Assembly (NCBI GenBank): GCA_030762935.1
Contig: CM060895.1
Span: 79,120,001 to 79,184,000, forward strand
DNA from: Hymenopus coronatus
Lineage: Eukaryota > Arthropoda > Insecta > Mantodea > Hymenopodidae
Reading direction: 5' to 3'
Length of the DNA stretch: 64,000 nt
Positions 1 to 10,291 of this stretch are shown one piece after another. The notes below the pieces were generated by a model, which worked only from the letters and a program-made list of their open reading frames with translations, had not been told where the DNA came from and searched no databases. Numbering within the stretch: position 1 is the first letter of the stretch; every line of letters starts with the position of its first letter. The position numbers and the translations under genes were made by a program.

Positions 1-57
1 TCCACTTCATGTCAATCTGGAGATAATTTGTTCATCCCAAATGAGATGTTACATTTA

Positions 58-207
58 AATAATTAAATAAATAAATAATTAAATAAATAAAATAAATAAA
101 ATAAATAAAATAAATAAAATAAATAAAATAAATAAAATAAATAACATAAATAACATAAATAACATAAATAAAATAAATAACAAATAAAATAAATAAATAA
201 ATAAATA
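58..207. repeat. (ATAAA)n / (ATAAAT)n simple repeat
   Basis: About 150 bases of nearly uninterrupted ATAAA and ATAAAT units. The open reading frame across it on the minus strand is only a by-product of the repeat (FIYFIY pattern) and is not a gene. Confidence 0.95.
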
Positions 208-604
208 TATACTCACATAATATCACATTAGGTTTAAAGTTGCAATTTTAGTCCTTTTAAGATAGCATATTAAATAACTAATTAACAGTGAGTAAATGGA
301 TATCATGTACTAATGGTGATCTGGAACGACGCTTTTGACTGTAGGGATTATATAAACATCAACAGTTATTTTGATCAAAAAACAGATTCCTCAGGAACTA
401 GGAGCTAGCATGGTAACCATCCAGCATAGACAATTCAGTATTCATTGCACATTTAAATAAAACAAATTGCTGATCAGTTGTGTTGTTTGCCTGTCTGAAC
501 CTGCATATTGTTGGATTAATATGAAGCCAGACTGCATTGTTGTGTTCAGATGGGTCAATTACATTATTCTTGTTAATTTAATCGCTTTTTCACACTAGTT
601 ATGT
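208..604. other. Unannotated A+T-rich DNA
   Basis: I see no coding, RNA or repeat signal here beyond general A+T richness. Confidence 0.5.
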
Positions 605-956
605 GTAGGCAGGAGTTGAATAGATTAGATAGAGCCAGACTAAAACTTTTATGCCATAGCCAGGATTTGAACAATAGATCTCCCAGTCTCTACCTGGTTG
701 CTCTACCACTGAGCTACTATGGTAACATGCCAGCATGGCAGTAAATTTCACAACTAACTCGACACCTTGTGGTTTACCGGAAAACAGAGTCAGTTGAGAA
801 ATTTAGTACCATGCCAGCATGTTACCACAGTAGCTCAATGGTAGAGTAACTGGCTAGAGACCAGGAGATCCAAGGTTCAAATCCTGGCTATGGCATTGAA
901 TTCTTCAGTCTGACTCTATTTATACAGTAATCTTGTTCTTGATATCTCACCTGCCA
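605..956. mobile_element. Foldback element 1 with tRNA-like modules in both arms
   Basis: The whole segment is an imperfect palindrome with arms of about 175 bases centred near 765. The right arm carries a tRNA-like module on the + strand (A box TAGCTCAATGG near 830, B box GGTTCAAATCC near 875). The left arm carries the same module on the minus strand (652-726). The inner flanks (GGTAACATGC...) and outer flanks (GGCAGG...GAGTTG) also mirror each other. A second copy with the same layout is at 4985-5400, so this is a dispersed unit and not a chance palindrome. It could be two SINEs head to head or a foldback DNA element. The tRNA-like parts are too degenerate for working tRNA genes. Confidence 0.7.
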
Positions 957-2835
957 AGAGCATATAAAATAAAGTTAGCCTTATTTTATATGTTTTATCT
1001 TCCATCCCAACTTCATCCCTCTTAAATCACAGTTAAAAATTCTTGACATGTTGTATTTAATCCACTGACTTTCTAACCAATTGGTGAATTTTTTAGAAAT
1101 CAACTATAGTGAAGTATAATTCAGAAAACAAAGTAGAGAAAAATATGAATTCAGTATTTTTGTTGCAAACATAATGTATTTTAAAGACTTATCATGCTAG
1201 TTAAAAGGATGCTATTTGAAAAAAAATTGTAATGTTACACTGAAAGTGTAACATTGAACAGTGACATCATTACATTAGCCTAAAGTCCTTGGTTTGATTT
1301 CTGGTGGGGACATGAAGAAATATCTACATTCAGGAAATTTTCTATGTGCTTCTCAGGTCTGAGTTTTGTGTTTATTGTAACATTATACGTTATTCACTTC
1401 AACATTTTTTTCACATGTACGCTAAAATTTTAGGGAGCAGTTGTTCTCCATTAAAATTATGCTCAATTATATGTTTTCAGTATACGTTTTCTCGATAATG
1501 CGTCACTTTTTCTGATCCCCCATACACAAAATGTACCCATTTATACATTTTTAAAAAAACGTGTGGTGGTATGCTTGCTGTGTATAGCCTTGGAATTGCC
1601 TGGTTTGTGGTTTTCATTGACACTTATCGTTTCATTGTCGTCATATCGTTCCAACGGTCATTTATCTATTTTATGTGGAGTTTTGAGTTATAAACAGGAG
1701 AAGAAACATTTGTGAATATCAACTAGAAAGGAAGAAAACAAGAAAATCCTTAACTCTTAGTGAAAAATTAAATCTTTTGGAATGAGATCCATATCAGAAG
1801 AGAAAATCAATTACACATTTTCTCATTTATACAGTATTTTAGTAGTCTCCCTTGAAAAATGTATCAGTGAGGTTCCACTATATGTATATTTGTTTTAAAA
1901 ATCTGTAGAGTAATTAACAAAATTTCAGTAGAACAAAAATTATTTCAAAGTCCCCAGAAATTTGTAATAATGACATTTGGCTGTATACTGTTGAGAATAA
2001 CAAAGTAAAGGAACTGTTTAAAATATTTTTGAACCTGGAAAAATACTGCAAACATGCCCATGTTGTGACAATTAACTTTTAACATTTATATTTTTCCCTT
2101 AATAATATTTAACTACTGGTTCAAAGAAAAAAAAAATGCACATATGTGGCATTCAAGCATACGAGACATAGCTACAATGTGTCTTCAAGATGAAGTTCAT
2201 TTTGATATTTTATTTTTAATGTAATTAAGGTCACCATATCACATTACAGGTAACTGGAGGTAAGAACTAATAGGAAAGCATCCTTATTTGCTACCACTAA
2301 ATTAGTTGGTGAATTCCTTGGGCATCGTATGCACAGTTCTTCTTTGAGGTCAGTAGCAGGATAACAGTGCAGCATCTGAGTTATTCAGTTTCCATTGTCA
2401 TTGTAACAGCATGATTGACTATCTCCCATGTCTCCATCCAGCAGGACAATGTACTAGTGTGGCAAACAGGTGTATGCTGGGTTCATCGGCATGAAAAGAA
2501 AATAAATATGTGATTAGAATCACAATGTATGAGGAAAACTTATAATGTATAGAGAGAAAAAGTTAATGACAAGGGTGAGTTAAAAAAATTGTTTTCTGAG
2601 TTATTTTGAGGCTAGTTAAATGGTCTATCCATTATTTAGCAGCCAATATCAGGATAAAACAGGTAATAATAACTCAAAAATATAAATCGCAAAATGTAAT
2701 AGACAGGTCTGCAGTTTTATTTTAATATGGATAGCTTAAGAGATGGGATTCATGAAGAGTACAAGAAATGCAAGTCATGAAATAATGGGAAGTCCATTTA
2801 CCTTCTTGCTTTTTGGAAGGGATTTCTGTCACACT
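957..2835. other. Intergenic or intronic DNA, nothing recognised
   Basis: A+T-rich sequence with many stops in all frames. A short tRNA B-box-like string (GGTTTGATTTC near 1291) may be a scrap of a SINE. No exon of the NRF-6-like gene could be identified here, although upstream exons of that gene must exist. Confidence 0.4.
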
Positions 2836-3025
2836 GAGTCACCAAGCAAGATGGCTCTGTAGTAAAGCATGAGGCTTACATTCAGGAGGTTGTGAATTCG
2901 ATTCTTGCAGCCGACCTTCCTGATCCATGGATTTTTTGGGGTCAACAAGCAAATCCTGGGAAAGTTTCTTTCATCCCCTGAAGTTCTTGTCCCTTCATTT
3001 CGTTCCATTTCATTTTTCAATCCAG
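2836..3025 (+). mobile_element. tRNA-headed SINE (family D), one copy
   Basis: Starts with a tRNA-like head (A-box-like TGGCTCTGTAGTAAAGC near 2849, B-box-like stretch GTGAATTCGATTC near 2892). It continues into ATGGATTTTTTGGGG and a short body ending in a CATTTCATTTTTC tail. The ATGGATTTTTTGGG body start is shared with the SINE at 58568-58853, although the tRNA heads differ. The long + strand reading frame that starts at 2927 begins inside this body and is therefore probably not a gene. Confidence 0.55.
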
Positions 3026-3690
3026 GCTTTCCAGGTAGAAGTGTCAGTGGTTGTTTTGCAACCAAGTGATGACATTTTGCTTTGTAACCGCTGTGCTCTT
3101 CGCTGGGATGGCATGGTAGTCATCTGTCCCCACCAAGGGGGTACCAGCGCCAAAGCCTATGTGTGCTGGCATCTTGCCTGGCAAAACCTAGTGGAGCGAT
3201 GAAGAACTGCAGTAGTGTACAGCACCTTGACCACACACTTGCTCAGCACTTTGATGTCTCATTTCATCTCGTGCTTCCACGCAAATATAGCAACATAGTG
3301 CTCTGTGCAGAATCCCCTCCACTCAGTAGTCTAGTCCATACTGAAGCATTGACAATTGCAAAGCATAACAAAGGCACTTAGAGGGGAAAACTATTCAGTT
3401 TCCCTAACTTCAATAAGAATGTATTTAACTACGAAAGTGCTCATACCCTTTCCAGGAATGTCTCGTGTACAACACTTCTATTATAAAGCCTTTGTATCAA
3501 ACCAACCTCAGGATATCAACACTTTATATTTCATTGCTGTAAAAAAAGGAAAAATAAAAACAAGTAGTGAAATAAACTGAGAAAAAATATACAACTTTAG
3601 ACCCTAAAGCCTTAAAACAAGATATACTTTCTACACATAAAAAGTAGCTATTTATCCTAAAATATATTGAGGTCAGGTGTTTCAAATAAA
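3026..3690. other. Unclassified, slightly GC-richer DNA
   Basis: Three overlapping short open frames (ends near 3202, 3381 and 3580) lie here, none with a motif I recognise. The part 3060-3210 is richer in G+C than its surroundings and may be an old retroposed fragment. Confidence 0.3.
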
Positions 3691-3699
3691 ATTGGTAAT

Positions 3700-4405
3700 C
3701 TTTTTTTTTTTATTGATTAAACATATACACAAGTGACACCTCTACTTCTCTATATAGCCTCCTTCATGCTCTACATATTTTTTGCCAGCAATTTGGAAAC
3801 TTTAATATTCCCTGTTCAAAAAAAGTTTGAGGGCACATCAATCAATTATGCACATGCTACTCAATGTATTCATTGGTTTTGAAATTGTTCTGCTCCAATT
3901 CTTATATGAGCACAAACAAAAAATAGTCCTAGGGGAGATATCTGAACTGGAGGGATTATGTTCAAGGGTTTCCCAAAGGATATACTCAGATCTGTCCCTT
4001 GTCAAATTCATGGTGCGAGTTTAAGTATTGCCTTGGAGAAGGATGACATCTCTGATGGGCATATGGTGTCTTTGGTGCAGTAGACAGCTTTTGCTGACCT
4101 TAACAATTGACAATAATAAGCCACATTCACATTATGTTTATTGTGAAGAAAATCAATGAGTAAAACTCCTCAGTAGCCAAAAAAATGTTGTGAGAAGTGA
4201 AGACTTAACCTTGAGTGCTGAGCATGACCTTCATTTTGTACAATTTTACAGCAACCCTTAAATTGTCTGGCCCAAGTAAACATTCAATTCTGAGACAGTG
4301 TAGTGCCCTCAAATTGTGCCCTCAAACAAGTTAAAATCTCAGATGGTTTAACCCCTTTATTGGTTAAAAACTTTATAATAATGCATCGTGTAATAGGCAA
4401 AGGAG
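3700..4405 (-). pseudogene. Mariner-type transposase relic
   Basis: On the minus strand the upstream part (about 4400-4303) reads GVKPSEILTCLRAQFEG, the typical first helices of a mariner-like DNA-binding domain. The downstream part reads LEHNPPSSDISP (about 3955-3920), the usual 'HPPYSPDLSP' block before the catalytic C-terminus, and YVEHEGGYIEK just before a stop near 3752, the usual mariner ending. Stops and frame shifts break the frame between these blocks, and the central catalytic part is not legible. Terminal repeats were not found with confidence. An inactive Tc1/mariner copy. Confidence 0.65.
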
Positions 4406-4984
4406 CTTCTTGTTCCCTCATGGCTGTGTCAGTGCCAAAACCTATCAAAGCAGCCTCACCAAGTCGGTTTCCCTTCCTAATACACCAATCTTCAACCCCC
4501 CCCCCCCCCACTTCAACATCCTGCTTGGATCTACCTGCACATTATGGCTCAATTACTATTTATATTTGAGTCAACCTGGTATAAAGAATACTTCTCTAAA
4601 ACAGGTGTCATCAACTCGTTGCTCTTTGTGTAAAGCAGAGAGAACTTTGCTTATTGCACTTTCTGAATTGACTTCTGTATATGTGTTACTATCTGCTATA
4701 TGCAAAACAAGAAAAAAATAATTCCTTTAGTTTAATAGCAGTAGGTATACAACATTTTGTGTTTGAAATGCATAATCCACCATTCATATTTTAGATTAAT
4801 TATTGATAAAATAATTTCACTATTATAATATTGTATACATTATTATTTATATTCTTGATAAAGACATACACACTTTACAGACTTGGTAGCCATAACAAAT
4901 ATTTGCTAAAAAGACCAATTAATATAGTATTTATGTCGAAAAACAACAGTTCTGTAATAATTTTAATTGTTTTCTCACAGAAAC
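4406..4984. other. No gene seen; C-tract
   Basis: Contains a run of about 15 C at 4496-4510. Overlapping short frames on both strands run through it but carry no recognisable domain. Confidence 0.4.
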
Positions 4985-5400
4985 CGTGTGTAGGAGAGGA
5001 GTTGGATAGAAGGGTCAGACTGAAACATTCAATGCTAAGCCGGGATTTGAACTACTAGGCGGTTGCTCTACCACTGAGCTACCATGACAACATGCCAGTA
5101 TTGCATTGAATTTCTTAACTGACTTGCATGTTTCCTGGTAAACCACAAATTGATCTGAAATTACTATGAATCCTGGGACTTAAAATATTTGCAAAATTGT
5201 AAGTCACCATTGGGATTGTCATCTTAAAATAATTTGAGATCAACTTGCGGTTTACTGGGAAACATGCGAGTCAGTTGAGAAATTCAATATTATGTCAGCA
5301 TGTTGCCATGGTAGCTCAGTGGTAGAGCAACCGGCTAGAGACTGGGAAATCTGTGGTTCAAATCTTGGCTATGGCATTGAATTTTTCAGTTCTGTAACTT
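4985..5400. mobile_element. Foldback element 2 with tRNA-like modules in both arms
   Basis: Same architecture as 605-956. A minus-strand tRNA-like module lies near 5036-5092 (GGATTTGAAC, then CTCTACCACTGAGCTACCATG). A + strand module at 5305-5375 has A box TAGCTCAGTGG, B box GGTTCAAATC and acceptor-like ends GCCATGG/CTATGGC that can pair over seven positions. Between the arms are mirrored stretches (GTTTCCTGGTAAACC / GGTTTACTGGGAAAC) and about 95 bases of extra sequence. The T stem is mismatched, so a functional tRNA is unlikely. Confidence 0.7.
5305..5375 (+). other. tRNA-like module (pseudo-tRNA)
   Basis: Seventy-one bases that can be laid out as a cloverleaf. The acceptor arms GCCATGG and CTATGGC pair, the D stem is GCTC/GAGC, and the seven-base anticodon loop CTAGAGA would give AGA. 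The T stem is broken, there is no long variable arm as expected for a serine tRNA, and the same module occurs three more times in the window in foldback elements. I read it as the promoter part of a transposable element. Confidence 0.55.
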
Positions 5401-5887
5401 TGTCATTTCCATTGTAATCATATTCTAATGCTAACAGCATGAGAATTCATTCATAATTAAAACTTTCACATTTATAGCAGTGAAAATGAATAGATATTTT
5501 GGCAATCATATAATATATAACACGATAATTAAAGAAAAAGTCCTTCTCCTTGGTAATTGATGTACTCACTTGCATAGGTTGCATAATTATACTGCAAAAT
5601 GAATTTTCTGACACTGCCGCAAACTAAACTCTTATTCTGCCATTTTCTATAAGTAAGAAAAATTTCTCCCCCCCAGCTATATACATAGAGTATGGCTCCA
5701 AGTTGGTTTGCTTCCTGTTCCCTACATTATAAACTGATGCACAACTTATTGTGCTGGGAATGACCCACCACTGCAGTCAGAAGCCATCTCCAACTGATCA
5801 CATGTGTAGTCAGTACAGTACATGAAAGCAAACCTGTAGGCTTGTTCTAGCACAAAATTAAATGAGCTGGTGATATATTTAAATTAA
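5401..5887. other. No feature recognised
   Basis: A+T-rich DNA without coding signal or recognised repeat. Confidence 0.4.
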
Positions 5888-5948
5888 TTTTATTTATGGA
5901 CGCTCTTAAACTGCTGTGGTTCTTAGCGCCCCATTCTGTATTGGGCGA
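5888..5948 (-). mobile_element. SINE family A, 3' end fragment
   Basis: TTTATGGACGCTCTT...CTGCTGTGGTTCTTAGCG is the reverse complement of the last 55-60 bases of the SINEs at 57478-57751 and 58568-58853. The head and body are missing, so this is a 5'-truncated third copy. Confidence 0.7.
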
Positions 5949-5984
5949 ACCTGGTGATGTCTGTTCTAAAACAAAGTCAAAACT

Positions 5985-6495
5985 TGTTAATTGTCTTATA
6001 AAATAATACAAATTGAGTCGACCACAGTCTATTACATCACATGCCTAAACTTTTCCCGACACATTTCAAGTTCGGTTGAAGGCATCATCAAGGTGTCAAC
6101 TGGCTGGAACTCCGATGCTCCAGGGGATCTTTCTTCTCTGGAGGGAGGTTTAATGAGGCTTAGTAGCGAGTTAACTTCTGGCAGGATGTCAAATCACTAT
6201 GTTTTTTTATATAAATCTTTTCTCAAATATTTAATTCTGAAGTAAGACCGACCGATTTTAATAGATGAGTCATTTTCTCTATGTTGTGATGGTCATTCCA
6301 AAAGTGTGCTGCCAGTGCTGATTTGTGGGATTTATTGTATTTTATGTTGCCAAAATGTTCCTTTAATCTACTTCCAGCTAGTTGACATTTTGATGAAGCC
6401 TTCAACCAAAGGTGAAATGCGTCAGGAAAAGTTTAGGCATGTGAAGCAATAGAATATCTGATCGACTCAATCTGTATTATTAATAAATTATTATA
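5985..6495 (-). mobile_element. Penelope-like element relic with inverted end repeats
   Basis: Two copies of an end sequence of about 115-120 bases face each other (5985-6109 and 6371-6495). Both hold the chain GCCTTCAACC...GAAATG.GTC.GG and then AAAAGTTTAGGCATGTGA. Between them, on the minus strand, is part of a GIY-YIG nuclease domain (RLKEHFGNIKYNKSHKS, then AAHFWNDHHNIEKMTHLLK; about 6400-6250). Penelope-like retroelements typically end in such a nuclease and carry inverted or tandem copies of their terminal repeat, so the assignment is firm although the reverse transcriptase is missing. It lies directly upstream of the first recognised NRF-6-like exon. Confidence 0.75.
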
Positions 6496-6582
6496 GTGCT
6501 CACAGTGTTAATCCTAATTTTTTTTTTTTAACTATTTGTTAACAAATTGTTAATAGTCATTACATACGCTCTTTGCTTTCAG

Positions 6583-6712
6583 TGTGTCACAACTTTACAA
6601 AACTGCAAACCTGACATATGCACATTCTCTCCATAGAGCCACACCATATCTTGTAGGTGTTGCTTTGGGCTATATGCTTTATAAGACTGGCAAACACTTC
6701 CACATTCCAAAG
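6583..6712 (+). CDS. NRF-6-like acyltransferase 3 protein, internal exon a
   Basis: First of four recognisable exons of a multi-pass membrane protein of the nose-resistant-to-fluoxetine (NRF-6) family. These proteins have an acyltransferase-3 domain and are implicated in lipid handling in worms and insects; the substrate is not established. The exon follows the acceptor CTTTGCTTTCAG and ends at AAG|GTAAGG. One base completes a codon split by the upstream intron, then 43 codons follow and the exon ends on a codon boundary. It encodes ATPYLVGVALGYMLYKTG, the family hallmark in which a conserved PYLVG.ALGY helix lies near the middle of the domain. Upstream exons were not identified in the window. 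Expansion of this family is common in arthropods. Confidence 0.85.
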
Positions 6713-7060
6713 GTAAGGGGTACAGTTTTAATACACTTATTTGGCTATTGTTCACTGATTCAGAATCACTTTTTATGAAAAAAGATTTATTTTCTTCGAA
6801 ATAATAATCTCTGGGCAGATGAAATGGTAGTTTTAGTTTACAGTTGGGAGATTTCATAGTCTATGAAGTTAGACCTCCCAGATTCAGTTTATTATTGTTT
6901 CTTCAGTCCTAACTTAAAATATACAAGGTGAATTAAAAATGAGTCCAACTAAAGTCTTAAGCTTCATTATTTAGGTATTTACCTAGATTTATTTGACGAG
7001 TCGATTAGTTACATTAAACAACACTTACTTGGAATTTTTGCCAGAACATGTTTTGAAGGA
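6713..7060 (+). other. Intron of the NRF-6-like gene, proximal part
   Basis: Intron sequence after donor GTAAGG. The reading frame of the exon runs a short way into the intron by chance. No other feature is seen before the Penelope relic that starts near 7061. Confidence 0.6.
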
Positions 7061-7745
7061 CTAGTTTGGTTCATTTTCAACTGGACATTGACTAATTCCT
7101 TGCAGTGAAGCTGGTAATGTTGTAAGTGCTGTCTGCTCTGGTGATGGTTCAAAGAACTTGCCAAACACATTCTTCTGTGGAACGTCAAAATTGAAAACCC
7201 TGTTTCTATTCTTCACAATGAAGATGTGTTCCCATCTGGCCAGCTCTAGTTTTCCTGTTATGTGTTTTAGAAGTTTTGGTTCTGAATTTATATTATGGTG
7301 TTTTGTCCAAAACTGGGTGGCAACTGCTGATTTTTCTAATTGTTTTTTATTTATATTTCTGAAGTGTTCTTTGGATCCTATTTCTAGATCTCTTTTTGTT
7401 TTCCCAATATAAATCTGATTATAGTCCTTGCATTCCATTTTGAATGTGCCCAATTTTTTCTTCAGTGGAATGACATCCTTGAGATTTGAGCCTAATTCAT
7501 TTTTTATGCTGTGACAGTTACTGGTGCTAGCTGAATGTTGTATTTTTTGAAAATTTTTTGAAACTTGCCCATGGGTGGTATGTGAATTTCTTTAAGCTCA
7601 TCTTTTGTTCTATTACTGAGAGAGTGGGAATAGTTTTATTTTTTTATCTATAAGGGATCTTATGAAACTATGTTTATTTGCAATCTCGACTATTTTGTAG
7701 CATTCTGCTAGAAATGGTTTTATTATGTTTTATTATGTACATATT
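7061..7745 (-). pseudogene. Penelope-like element relic, GIY-YIG nuclease end
   Basis: On the minus strand the order is ANKHSFIRSLIDKKIK (about 7690-7645), then KFQKIFKKYNIQLAP (about 7565-7520), then YNQIYIGKTKRDLEIGSKEH (about 7415-7360), then KSAVATQFWTKHHNI, and a C-terminus ending near 7061. These are the blocks that follow the reverse transcriptase in Penelope-like elements, including the GIY-YIG core (IYIGKTKR) and the H-F-W-x-H-H segment. Stops and shifts break the upstream blocks. It lies in the first recognised intron of the NRF-6-like gene, antisense to it. Confidence 0.8.
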
Positions 7746-7919
7746 TCCCTGGGAAATACCTGGGCTAAAGTGATAGATCTTTGAAGAGCTGTCACTCTGT
7801 GATGACTAAGTTTGGAAAATTTAAATCAATTAATAAGGAATATCTAGAAAATGCTTAACTCCACAAAAGAAACTTTTTGACATTAATTGAGTTCCTTAAT
7901 GAAATTTAAAGTTTTTTGT

Positions 7920-8350
7920 ATAATAACATTTTGCCCATCTCATATGTTTTACCGGTTATGCAAAAGTCATCCAGAATGAAGAGGAACCAAGAGGCTCTTC
8001 TCAGAAAATTCAAGATATGCATTTGATTTCTCATGAAAATATCTTAAACATATGATATTTTAATCAAAATTGTTAGAGCCATTTTTGAGAAAATCAGCAT
8101 TTTTAAAAATATTCTTGAAGATCTTCATGTTGCATTGTTGGAAAATGCCAAGTTTGTCCTTTAACAAACTTTTTATATTTTAATTATACTGTTTACACAC
8201 ACACGCACACACACATGCAGACAGCACGCACACACACAATCACAGAACTTTAACTAAAATGCTTGTTTTTGGATTTTGGAGAACTCAAAAAATATATTCA
8301 AGCGAAACCTCAAAATCAAAATTTTGGGTGGCATACAATTCTACACTTAC
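7920..8350 (-). repeat. R870 repeat, partial copy
   Basis: Matches the R870 family in reverse orientation, from GGTTATGCAAAAGTCATCCAG through TTTTAATCAAAAT, a CA-rich tract and AAATTTTGGGTGG. CpG-poor, and both ends are eroded. Confidence 0.75.
8193..8240. repeat. CA-rich microsatellite
   Basis: Interrupted (CA)n at the position where most R870 copies carry a CA/GT tract. Confidence 0.85.
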
Positions 8351-8673
8351 TAGCTGTAAGTAGCAAACAAAGTAATAAGTTATAATGTGTAATGGTTGTG
8401 TGAATCTAACAAAACATTTTTCCTTCAGTTTTCAACTTTGGTGCATTCTTCCTTTAGTTCAATATTCTGGATACATAAAAAATAAGAAATAAAAGCATTT
8501 GAGTCGGTTTTTGTAACACAAACATCACTTATTTTTACTTAGTGGGGACTGGTTTCATGTAACAGTTGTTCCCATTTTCAACCCTTAATTCCGACTAAAT
8601 TTTTCTTCGTTGGTGACGATGGGGATGGTGGTGTATTAACTGTGGAGGCATCTGTTGCTGGATCTATGAACTT

Positions 8674-9437
8674 TCAGAGGTTGCTGTAAGGTGGCAAATC
8701 AAAATTCATGATATGGCTCTTTTTCTTCATGATGTAGATCTTCTCCCAGACATCTAATTCTGTGGGTTTATAAACTGGTTTTAATAGTTTTATATTTGTT
8801 GTGATTTCGTGTCCTGATGTCCAAAAATGATAGGCAACTGCTGATTTTTCTATTTGTTTGTATTTTAGGTTTCTCATGTGTTCCTTTAATCTGGTCTCCA
8901 AACTTCTCTTTGTCCTTCCGATATACACCAGATTACAGTCTGAGCATTTAATTTCATAAATTTCCGGTTTTTTGCCTGCAGGGATAGGGTCTTTTAAATT
9001 TCTGCACAGCAGTTTCTGAATGCTGTAGTTGCTTTTTGGAGCTAAGGTGATGTTATAATTCCTGAATATTTTCTGAAGTTTGTTGTGTGCCCAAGGTTGA
9101 TAGGTGAATTTTATGAATTGAGGCTGGTCACTGGGTTTCTGTAGGGTGGTTGTGTGTGTTATGCGATTCAGTTTCTTGTATTTATGCATTCTTTTGTCTA
9201 CTGCACTTTTTTGGAAACCGTTGTTGGTAGCTGTTTGGAGTATCTGTTGGTATTCTTTTTGGTATTCATTCTTCTCCATGAGAATGTGTACTAGTCTATA
9301 TGTTAAACTGTTCAGGACTGCATATTTTTGTGTTGTAGGGTTGTAGCTATCAAACTTTATGTGGTTATCTGTATTGGTGGATTTCCTATATATTACAAAT
9401 GTCAGGCTATGTTCTTTAGTTCTTATTATTCTAATGT
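8674..9437 (-). pseudogene. Penelope-like linker and GIY-YIG endonuclease
   Basis: A frame continuing directly after the reverse transcriptase segment, but shifted by one relative to it near 9450. Legible blocks are FLDIRIIRT just after the shift, NGFQKSAVDKRMHKYKK, FTYQPWAHNKLQKIFRNY, LKDPIPAGKKPEIYEIKCSD and the nuclease core LVYIGRTKRSLETRLKEHMR. Then come KSAVAYHFWTSGHEI and a final MKKKSHIMNFDLPPY before the stop. The nuclease in this family is thought to nick target DNA to prime integration. From the methionine at 9279 the frame is open for 201 codons, so apart from the shift the part is well preserved. Confidence 0.85.
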
Positions 9438-9944
9438 CTAGGAATGGACTCCTTCCTGTTCGGTCTCAATGGTGAACTGAATGGACTTGTTTTGCAAGTT
9501 AAGAAGTTTGAGTGCATTGTTTACGAGTTTTTCTGGAACTATGGCAATGATGTCATCTACATACCTATACCATTTTTTGTATATATGTGGGAATGAATTA
9601 ATGATGTGTATTTCAAAATTACTCATGTATAGGTTGGTTAGGAATGGTGATAGAGGATTCCCCATTGCAAGTCCTGTTGTTTGTTGGTAGCATTTATTCT
9701 GGAATGTGAAGTGGTTCTGTTTTATACATAAATTGGTTAACTGGACAAGATGGTCTATTTCTTCTGTTGGTATGTTTATGCTTTGTAGCCAGATTTTCAG
9801 AGGTTTTTGTAGTTCGTCTATGGGTATGCTGGGGAATAGGGAGGTGACATCAAAGGATACTATCTTATCTTTAGGAGAAACACTGAAATCTTTCACAGTT
9901 TTACGTACCTGAAACATAGGATATTTCCGGTGCCTTAATATCAA
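9438..9944 (-). pseudogene. Penelope-like reverse transcriptase, partial
   Basis: 168 codons open on the minus strand with reverse transcriptase motifs in order. These are KIVSFDVTSLFPSIPID (palm motif with the first catalytic Asp), TGLAMGNPLSPFLTNLYM (template-primer grip region) and WYRYVDDIIAIVP with the paired catalytic Asp. FDV.SLF..IP and GL.MG.PLSP are typical of the Penelope class, which is related to telomerase. It ends in EQEGVHS at a stop created by a one-base shift, after which homology resumes in the next frame. The N-terminal half of the polymerase is absent. Confidence 0.88.
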
Positions 9945-10101
9945 ATATATTAAAACAGCATTTTAGCTAATGACTCCCCATAATCCTATTTATTAGAAAA
10001 CTAAAATCTTTCATATAAATAATATCATACATCTTGCTCTTGCACTAGTAAAGGTGCTGATTTAAATAGGCTAAGATAAAATTACTTTGTATTTGCTGCA
10101 G

Positions 10102-10291
10102 GTGGCTGTTTGGGGAGGATGGCTTTTAGCAACAGGACTTGCAGCCATTTCCTTGGTGTCTCCGGCACATCTTGCATTTCGAGATTATCATTATGATGTG
10201 CAAGAGGCCTCACTTTATGCTGTGATATCACCATTAACGTGGTCCCTTGCCCTTGCTTGGCTCATATGGGCATGCTTTACAGGCAACGGAG
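10102..10291 (+). CDS. NRF-6-like acyltransferase 3 protein, exon b
   Basis: Follows acceptor TTTGCTGCAG and ends before GTAATT. It starts on a codon boundary and ends in phase 1. Its 63 codons encode two hydrophobic segments (WGGWLLATGLAAISLV and ISPLTWSLALAWLIWACF) separated by a polar loop with AFRDYHYDVQEASLYA. The R/Y-rich loop followed by a helix with TWS.ALAW.I.AC..G.G is the usual layout of the NRF-6 C-terminal half. No stops; phase agrees with exons a and c. Confidence 0.9.

Larger units (their letters stand above)
8505..9944 (-). mobile_element. Penelope-like retroelement, 5'-truncated
   Basis: The most complete Penelope-like copy in the window, read on the minus strand. Part of the reverse transcriptase (9944-9438) is followed by a linker and GIY-YIG nuclease (9437-8674), then a non-coding 3' end with TGGGAACAACTGTTACATG and AAACCAGTCCCCAC (about 8577-8534). 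The start of the polymerase is missing upstream of 9944. It sits in the intron between NRF-6-like exons a and b, antisense to the gene, ending about 160 bases before exon b. Confidence 0.85.

Noticed and set aside
32..226. Minus-strand 64-codon frame rich in F, I and Y
   Set aside because: It is the translation of the (ATAAA)n simple repeat.
820..895. tRNA gene on the + strand
   Set aside because: Boxes A and B are present but the acceptor and T stems do not pair well, and the module is mirrored nearby and repeated in a second foldback element.
2927..3202. 91-codon + strand frame as a possible exon
   Set aside because: Its first third is SINE body, and I see no family resemblance or splice sites in the rest.
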